DNA from: Anthoceros angustus
Lineage: Eukaryota > Streptophyta > Anthocerotopsida > Anthocerotales > Anthocerotaceae
Direction of reading: 5' to 3'
Length of the DNA stretch: 64,000 nucleotides
Assembly: GCA_010909165.1 (NCBI GenBank)
Contig: MU008168.1
Span: forward strand, 930,001 to 994,000
How positions within the stretch are numbered: position 1 is the first letter of the stretch; every line of letters starts with the position of its first letter. The notes beneath the pieces were generated by a model. The model was not told the origin of the DNA and did not search any database. It saw only the letters and a list, made by a program, of their open reading frames with translations. Made by a program: the position numbers and the translations under genes. Below are positions 8,523-21,336 of the stretch, in pieces.

Positions 8523-10547
8523 ATGGCCTCAGTGAGGCAACCAGACCTGTTGTGGACCCAACAAATTGCAATTGGTGCGTCTCCAGGGATTCTGCCAGGA
8601 GCTCCCTCTCACCTCACCTCAGGGAGGCAACCCCTGGCAAACAACCAAGCCTCCAGGTTCAGCAGTGTAAGGAGCCAAGCACTGCCACTTCCGAGAAAGT
8701 GTGTGGGTGCCGACGGGTTTTCCAGCGATGGTCGTCTGCAGGAGCAGGAGCAATTGTGGCTACAATTCTTTCTGGACCCTGCCATGTGGTGGGACAACAG
8801 ACGAGATAACAAAAGCTACCGTTCGCCTGACTTCCGCCGTAAGGGGTCCGGCGAGGTCCTGTGGTTAAACAGCTTGTTTAAGCCAGCTTGGGTTGATGGC
8901 CAGCTCGTCTCCTTGGATATGCAGATGGGTCGTGATGCCTCTCCTACCAAGTCGAGCTCTCCGGATAAGCCTGAACCTGGCAGGTGTGCAAGACCGGAAT
9001 TGGGCGTCGTGACGGCTGGAACCGTGAGCATACTATGTCAGCAGGGGAAGCTTTCTGAGGCCATTGGAGCCCTGGAATCTCTGGCGCAGACAGACGTTGC
9101 TATTTCTCAGTCTCTGTTTTACACCGTGCTAAAACTGTGTACAGCGAAGAAGGATGTGGCTGTGGGGCGACGAGTTCATGATATCACTGTCAAACTTGGG
9201 TACGAGTCGAATGCATACCTGGGGAATCACATCTTGCGCATGTATGCATCTGGAGGTAGGCTAGAGGAGGCCATGGATGTGTTCACCAGGGTAGGCAAAC
9301 CAGATGTTTTCATGTGGTCTTCCATCATCTCTGCTTATGCTAAGCATGGGAAACCTAATGAGGCCATACAACTGTACCATGAGATGCGTAGGGCAGGAGT
9401 GAAGCCGAATGGTCACGTCTTTGTAGCTGCCCTTCAGGCTTGCGCTTTTGCCACCGACTTGGAATCTGGCAGAGAAGTGCATTGTGATGTATTGCACAGT
9501 GGCATTCCTCCTGATTTGTTTGTTGGCACCTGCCTGGTGGACATGTATGCAAAATGTGGTGAACTGAAAGATGCACGCCAAGTTTTTGACAGCATGGCCA
9601 CAAAGGATGTGGTGACATGGAATGCCCTGATAGCCGGGTATGCAAAATGTGGCGAACTGAAAGATGCACGCCAGGTTTTTGACAACATGAAAGCAAAGAA
9701 TGTGGTGACATGGAATGCCCTGATAGCTGGCTATGCCGAGAAAGGGCTTGGACATGAGGCACTTATTCTGTATGAACAAATGAAGCAGGAGGGCGTTATT
9801 TTGGCTGACCATGTCACTTTTGCTTGCCTTCTAAAGGCCTGTGCAAGTGCTGGTGCTTTACAGAAGGGCAGGCAGCTGCACACACAGATTGTTGAAAGAG
9901 GATTGCTGTGTGACATACTGGTGGGCACCTGCCTGGTGGACATGTATGCAAAATGTGGTGAACTGAAAGATGCACGCCAGGTTTTTGAAAGCTTGTCCAC
10001 TAAGGATGTGGTGACATGGAATGCTTTGATTGCTGGGTACGCACAGCAAGGTCTCGGCCAAGAGGCGCTTGTTGTGTATGAGCAAATGGAGCAAGAGGGT
10101 TTGATTTTAGCTAATGATGCTACTTTTGCTTGCCTTCTGAAGGCCTGTGGAAGCACTGGTGCCTTACAGAAGGGCAGGGAGCTGCACTCACAGATTGTCA
10201 AAAGAGAAATGTTGGATAATGTGGTGTTGGGCAACTGCCTGGTGGACATGTATGCAAAATGTGGTGAAGTGGGGGATGCACGCCGGGTCTTTGACAGCTT
10301 GGCCACAAAGGATGTAGTGACATGGACCGCCCTGATATCTGGGTATGGTGCATGTGATGAAGGTCACAGGGCACTAGCTTGTTTTGAGGAGATGTTAGTT
10401 GCTGGTATTCTGCCTAATGATGCTACTTTTACCTGCCTTTTAGTAGCATGCAGTCATGAGGACTGGTGGATGAGGGTTGTAAGCTCTTTGTGTCCATGGC
10501 TGAACAGCATGGCATCAAACCTACTGTTGAGCATTACAATTGCATGA
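8523..10547 (+). CDS. PLS-class PPR protein, copy 1 (5-prime part of a DYW:KP editing factor)
   Basis: The ATG at 8523 opens 674 codons without introns. Residues about 78-130 carry the PDF motif of OSB-type organellar ssDNA-binding proteins (WLQFFLDPAMWWDNR, SPDFRRK, LWLNSLFKPAWV). PLS triplets run from about residue 185. P and S motifs are clear (NHILRMYASGGRLEEAMDVF, TCLVDMYAKCGELKDARQVF, DVVTWNALIAGYA), and the L motifs are of the KACASAGALQKGRQLHTQI type. One extra 33-residue S-P hybrid motif near 9640 shows internal recombination. Near 10470 a frameshift destroys the E motif, so the frame ends out of phase; the missing tail lies at 10548-11190. The family acts in mitochondria or plastids as RNA-specific editing factors. 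As written, this copy would make a protein without its catalytic domain. Confidence 0.85.
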   Translation: MASVRQPDLLWTQQIAIGASPGILPGAPSHLTSGRQPLANNQASRFSSVRSQALPLPRKCVGADGFSSDGRLQEQEQLWLQFFLDPAMWWDNRRDNKSYRSPDFRRKGSGEVLWLNSLFKPAWVDGQLVSLDMQMGRDASPTKSSSPDKPEPGRCARPELGVVTAGTVSILCQQGKLSEAIGALESLAQTDVAISQSLFYTVLKLCTAKKDVAVGRRVHDITVKLGYESNAYLGNHILRMYASGGRLEEAMDVFTRVGKPDVFMWSSIISAYAKHGKPNEAIQLYHEMRRAGVKPNGHVFVAALQACAFATDLESGREVHCDVLHSGIPPDLFVGTCLVDMYAKCGELKDARQVFDSMATKDVVTWNALIAGYAKCGELKDARQVFDNMKAKNVVTWNALIAGYAEKGLGHEALILYEQMKQEGVILADHVTFACLLKACASAGALQKGRQLHTQIVERGLLCDILVGTCLVDMYAKCGELKDARQVFESLSTKDVVTWNALIAGYAQQGLGQEALVVYEQMEQEGLILANDATFACLLKACGSTGALQKGRELHSQIVKREMLDNVVLGNCLVDMYAKCGEVGDARRVFDSLATKDVVTWTALISGYGACDEGHRALACFEEMLVAGILPNDATFTCLLVACSHEDWWMRVVSSLCPWLNSMASNLLLSITIA

Positions 10548-11190
10548 TTGATCTTCTTGGGCGTGCAGGCCATTTAGATGAGGCAGAGAAGATGCTATAT
10601 CATGTGAGGGCCAAAGTAATGTTGTGGGCTTGACGTCTTTGTTGAATGCCTGCAAAAGTGCAGGGATGCAGGAGGGCGACTCTGTGTTTTGAAGAAAGCG
10701 CTTGAGACTGAGCCCAAGATGCATGTATGCTCATGCTAATGCCTGATGGGTGTGGGCAATGTAGACTGGGTGAAACACAGAGAATGGAAGCAGGAGCTAT
10801 TAAGAAACCTGCGGTGGCGACGATTGAGGTGAAGAACAAGGTACATACATTTGCGGTGGGAGAAAGAAGAGATGATATTGCTTTCAAGGTAGAGAGCACA
10901 AATACGCATCTGAAGCAGGAAGGGGGACACGTACCACAGACAAAGTTGGTGTTGAAGCCACTGTCTGAAAAGGAAAAGGAAGATGTGCTTTGTGGGCATG
11001 CGGAGAAGCTAGCTCTGGCGTTTGGCCTGTTGAGCACTCCGAGTGGGACACCTCTGGTGGTGACAGAATCAGCATGTGCAGTGACTGCCACAGTTCCACG
11101 AGATCTTGTCAAAGCTCGAACGCCGAGACATTGTTGTATGAGGATGGATGCTGTGCATCGGTGCTTTTGCACAAGTTGTAGAGGTCGACT
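10548..11190 (+). pseudogene. E and DYW:KP tail of PPR copy 1, frameshifted
   Basis: In other frames the gene continues as CMIDLLGRAGHLDEAEKML, then, after stops, IKKPAVATIEVKNKVHTFAV (KP in place of the PG box, about 10797). KPLSEKEKEDVLCGHAEKLA follows, with the H-x-E catalytic motif. At about 11060-11080 a small deletion removes the segment before the zinc motif, so the C-x2-C-H part and the terminus are out of frame. Comparison with copy 2 (13666-14403) shows each lesion. The copy is probably non-functional, unless the damage is an assembly error. Confidence 0.8.
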
Positions 11191-12876
11191 GGGGTGTGAA
11201 GAGCTGTGGCTGAAATTTGTACATGAACATTTTGCTTTTTTTTTTTCTTCTGATGGGTGACTGTGCTTCCTGAATATAGCTCCATCCCTGTCCAAGTAGG
11301 TACATGGACATGGACCGCCAACGCTGACCCACGTCTTTTCACAACGGACATTGTTGGGATCGGTTGATCTCCTCAGGTTTTTCCTTTACACTATGATAGT
11401 GTGTGCAAGGCAAGGTGCTGGCATGGTGGCATGCAAGTGAGAACGGAGCCATTATCTGCTACGTACTTATTTGACTGACAATATCAGATGGATGGGGGGT
11501 GTACGTTGTGACAAGTGGCGTGTCAAGGTTAGAGCGCTTCGGCAGCCCTCGTCGCTGATAGCCAGCCCGGCCGGGCCTGCAGCATACATCTCTAGTCTGC
11601 ACCCCGTCTGTGTTTTAGGCCTTCCGTTGGTGGGCATGTTGAGAAGCTCGTGGACAGGCGTGTGGTAGTAAGGTCTACATTGGGACAAATGACTTCATAG
11701 CGACCTCTGAAACAAGAGGTGCCAGGTCGTTTGAAAGAATATTTTGTTTTTAATCATCTTTAGGTAGCTTGATTTGTTGGTAGCTTTATTTATCATGATA
11801 TTTTTAAGTGAGTAAAACTTAAGAGTTATTCAGGTAAAGAGGAGTGGATACACAAAAAGTATTATCAACCATGGTCGGTTGTCTAGAATATCATTCTTTT
11901 TAAAATATTTTGAAGGGTAATGAATGCATCTATCGGCAATAATAGGGAAAAGAGGTACATATCTGCTCCATGTTTAAGAGTGTGATAAATCTTGGAACAT
12001 GACCCGTGTTGGATGGGTTTTTCCCCATCGTTTTTTCCCTCAATAAAATAATTTTCATAAATCTTGAAACATGACTTTATAAATTTATTGAAGTCCTTTA
12101 TAAACCTCTACCCATGTACACATATCTTCCTCCATAGTTAGAAACTTTTATCGTAAGGGTACGACAGGATGAACCTCTTGGATTCCTTTAATTAGAAATC
12201 TTCACAGCTTCCACCTTCCGGGGTGCACCCAATGACCGGGTTGGAGCAACGTTCACACTTGATCTTCTTTGGTAAAGAAAGCTCTAGGGGATGGCCTGGG
12301 GCCGCGTGTTGTAAAAGCGCCACGGGACTGCTCTAAAATAATCCACGATTAAAAAAGAAAGAAAAAGATCGACGAGACTCAGGAGTTGAGCAGCCGTAAG
12401 ACGCATGAAACATATGTATGGTGCACCTATCCCTATTCTACGAGTGTCCATGTATGTATAAGGGATGGCCATGGTGCACGCGTTCGTCCGTGGGACCCAC
12501 ATACGGTCTGTACATGGACGCTTCGGCATGCATTTTAGTATATACCAATAAACCATTCGCCGGGTCGACAGGAGTCTGCACTCTGCAGTATGCATGCATA
12601 TAATTAGGGGCAGAAGCAGCACGCTCTTTATCTCTCTCTTATTACTTGGGCTGGGCTGGAGCCTGGCTGCTGTTGTCGCCCTGGGGCCTGGCTCTTTTGT
12701 CTCTCTCCGGCTATTGTGCTCTCCTCCTCTCTCTGTCTCGCTCGCAGCGCCTGCCTGCATGCCGCACGCCCGGGATGAGCTTGCCAAGGAAGCGAGGAAG
12801 AGTGGGAGCCCGCGGTCTTCTTAGGAGGAGGAGAGAATCCTTTGATTTGTCTTGCTCACTCTCTTCTGCCTTGTCC
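11083..12876. repeat. Repeat unit A: 3-prime flank of PPR copy 1 plus kinase-type upstream region
   Basis: The block starts inside the zinc-motif coding region of PPR copy 1 and runs through its 3-prime flank, an AT-rich stretch (about 11740-12130) and a leader-like stretch (about 12280-12876). Almost the same sequence returns at 14231-15264 (first half only) and 15265-17195 (whole). The leader-like part matches the DNA upstream of the RCK kinase at 18219. Differences are mostly single-base gaps in runs. It holds no gene of its own. Confidence 0.85.
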
Positions 12877-14403
12877 TGCCCTTCAAGCTTGTGCATTTTG
12901 CCGCCGACTTGGAATCTGGCAGAAAAGTGCACTGTGATGTGTTGCACAGTGGCATTCCTCCTGACTTGTTTGTTGGCAACTGCCTGGTGGACATGTATGC
13001 AAAATGTGGTGAACTGAAAGATGCACGCCAGGTTTTTGACAGCAACAAAGGATGTGGTGACATGGAATGCCCTGATATCTGGGTATGCAAAATGTGGTGA
13101 ACTGAAAGATGCACGCCAGGTTTTTGACAGCATGAACAAAGAATGTGGTGACATGGAATGCCCTGATAGCTGGGTATGCAGCAAGGACTCGGACATGAGG
13201 CACTTGTTCTGTATGGACAAATGGAGCAGGAGGGCCTCATTTTGGCTGACCATGTTACTTTTGCTTGCCTTCTGAAGGCCTGTGCAAGCACTGGTGCCTT
13301 ACACAGAAGGGCAGCTGCACACAGATTGTTGAAAGAGGACTGCTGGATAATACTGGTGGGCAACTGCCTGGTGGACATGTATGCAAAATGTGGTGAACTG
13401 GAAGATGCACGCCAGGTTTTTGACAGCTTGCCACAAAGGATGTGGTGACATGGAATGCCCTGATTGCTGGGTATGCAGACTCGGCCAAGGCGCTTGTTGT
13501 GTATGGACAAATGGAGCAGGAGGGCCTCATTTTGGCTGACCATGTGTTACTTTTGCTTGCCTTCTGAAGGCCTGTGGAAGCAGCAGAAGCAGCAGCACAG
13601 CCTGCATCAGTCCATGAAGGCCGTCTTTCCAGTCGGGCCTGCGCTGCTGCCGTGTCGTTGCTTTCATGGCTGAACAGCATGGCCTGAAACCTACCCTTGA
13701 GCATTACAATTGCATGATTGATCTCCTTGGGCGTGCAGGCCATTTAGATGAGGCAGAGAACATGCTATTATCATGTGAGCACCAAGGTAATGTTGTAGGA
13801 TTGAGGTCTTTGCTCAATGCCTGCAAAGGTCACGGGGATATACAGAGGGCGGTGTGGTGTTTTGAAAGCCTTGTTAGACTGGAACCCCAGCATGCATCGG
13901 GATATGTGCTCATGGCTAATGCCTATGCAGATGCAGGTAGGTGGATCGATGTAGACAGAATTGAAACAGAGAGAATCGTAGCAGGAGCTAACAAGAAACC
14001 TGCAGTCGCCAGCATTGAGGTGAACAAAAAAATACACACATTCGCGGTGGGAGAAAGAAGAGATGATATTGCGCTCAAGGTAAAGGTCGAGAGCACAAAT
14101 GCGCGGCTGAAGCAGGAAGGGGGACATGTACCACAGACAAAGTTGGTGTTGAAGCCACTGTCTGAAAAGGAAAAGGAAGATGTGCTTTGTGGGCATGCGG
14201 AGAAGCTAGCTCTGGCGTTTGGCCTGTTGAGCACTCCGAGTGGGACACCTCTGGTGGTGACTAAGAATCTACGCATGTGCAGTGACTGCCACAGTTCCAC
14301 GGAGATCTTGTCAAAGCTCGAACGCCGAGACATTGTTGTAAGGGATGGATACCGTGTGCATCGATTCGCGAATGGTTGTTGCAGTTGTAGGGGTCGACCG
14401 TGA
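12877..14403 (+). pseudogene. PPR copy 2, chimeric, with an intact DYW:KP domain
   Basis: The sequence joins kinase-type leader DNA to the middle of PPR copy 1 at a shared CTGCCCTTC (about 12876-12884). It then encodes S, P and L motifs with at least five small deletions that break the frame. From 13666 to 14403 the frame is open for 245 codons: E motifs (MIDLLGRAGHLDEAENML), KKPAVASIEVNKKIHTFAVG (KP box), GHAEKLALAFGLLSTPSGTP (H-x-E), LRMCSDCHSSTEILSKLERR (zinc ligands), and the end HRFANGCCSCRGRP. The last three residues are GRP, not DYW. KP box plus GRP end is the DYW:KP class associated with U-to-C editing. At 13574-13669 a patch of kinase leader replaces PPR sequence. The repeat region is broken; the catalytic domain looks complete. 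Confidence 0.85.
13574..13669 (+). other. Patch of kinase leader sequence inside PPR copy 2
   Basis: This stretch equals 17313-17411 except for a missing CCT. It begins at GTGGAAGCAGCAG and ends at CTTTCATGG. PPR copy 1 has GTGGAAGCA (about 10147) and CATGGCTGAACAGCATGGC (about 10495) at the corresponding edges, so both joins lie in short homologies. Confidence 0.85.
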
Positions 14404-15264
14404 GATTAATGAAGAGCTAGCCAATGCTGAAATGTGTACGCCAGACAATTTTGCTTTTTTTTTTTTTTTTCTTCTGATGGGTGACTGTGCTTCCTGAATA
14501 TAGCTCCATCCCTGTCCAAGTAGGTACATGGACATGGACCGCCAACGCTGACCCACGTCTTTTCACAACGGACATTGTCGGGATCGGATGAATCTCCTCG
14601 GGTTCAGACTTCATACGCATGTGGTCTGGTGTGTGCAAGGCAAGGTGCTGGCATGGTGGCATGCAAGTGAGAACGGAGCCATTATCTGCTACGTACTTAT
14701 TTGACTGACAATATCGAATGGATGGGGGACGTGTACGTTGTGACAAGTGGCGTGTCAAGGTTAGAGCGCTTCGGCAGCCCCTCGTCGCTGATAGCCAGCC
14801 CGGCCCGGGCCGGGCCTGCAGCATACATCTCTAGTCTACCCCCGTGCTATTTGCCATTTAGGCCCTTCCGTTCCGGTGGGCATGTTGGGAGTCAGACTTT
14901 GCTCGTGGACGAGCGTGTAGTAGTAGGTCTACATTAGGACAAATGACTTTCCCCCATAGCGACCTCTCAGCTCAAAATGAGACCTTTCCAGGTCGTTTGA
15001 AAGGAATATTTTAGTTTTTTTAATCATCTTTAGGTAGCTTGATTTGTTGGTAGCTTTATTTATCATGATATTTTTAAGTGAGTAAAACTTAAGAGTTATT
15101 CAGGTAAAGAGGAGTGGATACACAAAAAGTATTATCAACCATGGTCGGTTGTCTAGAATATCATTCTTTTTAAAATATTTTGAAGGGTAATGAATGCATC
15201 TATCGGCAATAATAGGGAAAAGAGGTACATATCTGCTCCATGTTTAAGAGTGTGATAAATCTTG
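14231..15264. repeat. Repeat unit B: truncated copy of the PPR 3-prime flank
   Basis: Copy of unit A beginning in the DYW:KP coding end of PPR copy 2. It ends abruptly at GATAAATCTTG, where unit A continues with GAACATGACCC. It contains no gene beyond the end of PPR copy 2. Confidence 0.85.
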
Positions 15265-17195
15265 AACACTCCGAGTGGGACACCTCTGGTGGTAACGAAG
15301 AATCTACGCATGTGCAGTGACTGCCACAGTTCCACGGAGATCATGTCAAGGCTTGAACAGAGACATTGTTGTAAGGGATGGATACCGTGTGCATCGATTC
15401 GCGAATGGTTGTTGCAGTTGTAGGGGTCGACCGTGAGATTAATGAAGAGCTAGCCAATGCTGAAATGTGTACGCCAGACAATTTTGCTTTTTTTTCTTCT
15501 GATGGGTGACTGTGCTTCCTGAATATAGCTCCATCCCTGTCCAAGTAGGTACATGGACATGGACCGCCAACGCTGACCCACGTCTTTTCACAACGGACAT
15601 TGTCGGGATCGGATGAATCTCCTCGGGTTCAGACTTCATACGCATGTGGTCTGGTGTGTGCAAGGCAAGGTGCTGGCATGGTGGCATGCAAGTGAGAACG
15701 GAGCCATTATCTGCTACGTACTTATTTGACTGACAATATCGAATGGATGGGGGGACGTGTACGTTGTGACAAGTGGCGTGTCAAGGTTAGAGCGCTTCGG
15801 CAGCCCCTCGTCGCTGATAGCCAGCCCGGCCCGGGCCGGGCCTGCAGCATACATCTCTAGTCTACCCCCGTGCTATTTGCCATTTAGGCCCTTCCGTTCC
15901 GGTGGGCATGTTGGGAGTCAGACTTTGCTCGTGGACGAGCGTGTAGTAGTAGGTCTACATTAGGACAAATGACTTTCCCCATAGCGACCTCTCAGCTCAA
16001 AATGAGACCTTTCCAGGTCGTTTGAAAGGAATATTTTAGTTTTTAATCATCTTTAGGTAGCTTGATTTGTTGGTAGCTTTATTTATCATGATATTTTTAA
16101 GTGAGTAAAACTTAAGAGTTATTCAGGTAAGAGGAGTGGATACACAAAAGTATTATCAACCATGGTGGTTGTCTAGAATATCATTCTTTTAAAATATTTT
16201 GAAGGGTAATGAATGCATCTATCGGCAATAATAGGGAAAAGAGGTACATATCTGCTCCATGTTTAAGAGTGTGATAAATCTTGGAACATGACCCGTGTTG
16301 GATGGGTTTTTCCCCATCGTTTTTTCCCTCAATAAAATATAATTTTCATAAATCTTGAAACATGTTTTTATAAATTTATTGAAGTCCTTTGCTAAACCTC
16401 TACCCATGTACATCTCCAATATCCCTCCATAGTTAGAAACTTTTATCGTAAGGGTACGACAGGATGAACCTCTTGGATTCCTTTAATTAGAAATCTTCAC
16501 AGCTTCCACCTTCCGGGGTGCACCCAATGACCGGGTTGGAGCAACGTTCACACTTGATCTTCTTTGGTAAAGAAAGCTCTAGGGGATGGCCTGGGGCCGC
16601 GTGTTGTAAAAGCGCCACGGGACTGCTCTAAAATAATCCACGATTAAAAAAAAAGAAAGAAAAAAGAGATCGACGAGACTTCCTTAAGGAGTTGAGCAGC
16701 CGTAAGACGCATGAAACATATGTATGGTGCACCTATCCCTATTCTACGAGTGTCCATGTATGTATAAGGGATGGCCATGGTGCACGCGTTCGTCCGTGGG
16801 ACCCACATACGGTCTGTACATGGACGCTTCGGCATGCATTTTAGTATATACCAATAGGTACCATTCGCCGGGTCGACAGGAGTCTGCACTCTGCAGTATG
16901 CATGCATATAATTAGGGGAGCAGAAGCAGCACGCTCTTTATCTCTCTCTTATTACTTGGGCTGGGCTGGAGCCTGGGCTGCTGTTGTCGCCCTGGGGCCT
17001 GGCTCTTTTTGTCTCTCTCCGGCTATTGTGCTCTCCTCCCTCTCTCTGTCTCGCTCGCAGCGCCTGCCTGCATGCCGCACGCCCGGGGATGAGCTTGCCA
17101 AGGGAAGCGAGGAAGAGTGGGAGCCCGCGGTCTTCTTAGGAGGAGGAGAGAATCCTTTGATTTGTCTTGCTCTGCTCTCTTCTGCCTTGTCCTGC
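15265..17195. repeat. Repeat unit C: second copy of KP coding end, 3-prime flank and kinase upstream region
   Basis: Starts AACACTCCGAGTGGGACACC, inside the KP domain. It repeats the last about 50 codons (with a small deletion near 15350, so the frame is broken), then the whole flank and the leader-like stretch. Unlike unit A it runs straight into the kinase gene. The GRP terminus is again encoded at about 15420-15432. Units B and C are nearly identical where they overlap, so the duplication is recent. Confidence 0.85.
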
Positions 17196-18218
17196 CCCTT
17201 CCCCTTCCCCTTCCCTTGCGCCAGCCCTGGTTTTCTTGCGTGAGACTCTCAAGGGGCGAGTGAGCCGCTCCTTCCAGCTAGCAGGTGCTTGACACCTGCT
17301 ACTGTAGGCGCAGTGGAAGCAGCAGAAGCAGCAGCACAGCCTCCTGCATCAGTCCATGAAGGCCGTCTTTCCAGTCGGGCCTGCGCTGCTGCCGTGTCGT
17401 TGCTTTCATGGGGGACCAGGCCCTGCTGATGACGAGGGAAGAAGAAGTTCTCCTTCCCTCCTTTGGCCCGCTCGTGCCCGCGCCTGCTCACGGATGTCGC
17501 CTGCGGTACCTACCTCTCGAAGCCCTTGGATGTGCATCACGCTTGCCGACTCAACAGATCTAGCTCCTCTGACGTTAACTTGCTTGTTTTGTAGCTTCGC
17601 CGCGACTCCTTTGCTCCAGAGTATTAAACTTATGGCTCAGATTTGGAGCTCCGCCGTCATATGAGTCTCATGTGAGTAGCATCATGCTCCTCTGCGGCTG
17701 AACTCTTCTATTGCGTTCTTCCAGTTGCCGTGATATGGTGTGTTTTGCTTGTTCTCACCACTTATTTCTTTTCCTGTGATGTGCCAGGTGTCGTGGGCTC
17801 GCTGGCCGTCGGCATGTGTAGATTGTGATGGTCAACGTAAAGCAGATGGGTATCGAGGGGTTGCAGTTTCGGCCACTTCCGTGCGTTTTGCGTTAGATCG
17901 GCCTGGGAATTTCGTGCCACTGCATAGCGTAGGATGTGAATACATCTTGCTGGGACCGCGGACAGTGACCAGCTGCACGCTTACTCTTCTTCTGGATAGC
18001 CGACGCCTGTAACGGGTCCATGGCTCCTCCTACGGGGGAGGAGGTAGTGTGCCCTTCGCTGTTGGCAGTAGGAGGCACTGTGGCAGAGAAGCACATGCAA
18101 CAGATCTGGGATTGGAACAAGTGCCTGGGTTCAGATCAATCGGTGCTGTGTGCTTTTCCTCGTTTCCACCTTAACACCATCCCAAGTTGCTGAAGACCCA
18201 TATATGCTGACTTCCGAC
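16560..18218 (+). promoter_or_regulatory. Upstream region and leader of the RCK kinase gene
   Basis: About 16560-17195 is duplicated at 12275-12876. CT-rich tracts (CTCTTTATCTCTCTCTTATT near 16935, CCCTTCCCC repeats near 17195-17215) are typical of plant core promoters and leaders. Several ATGs lie between 17356 and 18218 before the kinase start, so the leader probably holds upstream ORFs or an intron; GTGAGT-like donors are present, but no intron can be fixed. No other gene is seen. Confidence 0.45.

Positions 18219-21336
<3,118 letters not shown>

Noticed and set aside
9261-10306. Long minus-strand frames across the PPR copies
   Set aside because: They are shadows of the near-identical PPR repeats on the plus strand, with the repeats giving the same false peptide each time. 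The same applies to 28293-30613 and 12711-13743.
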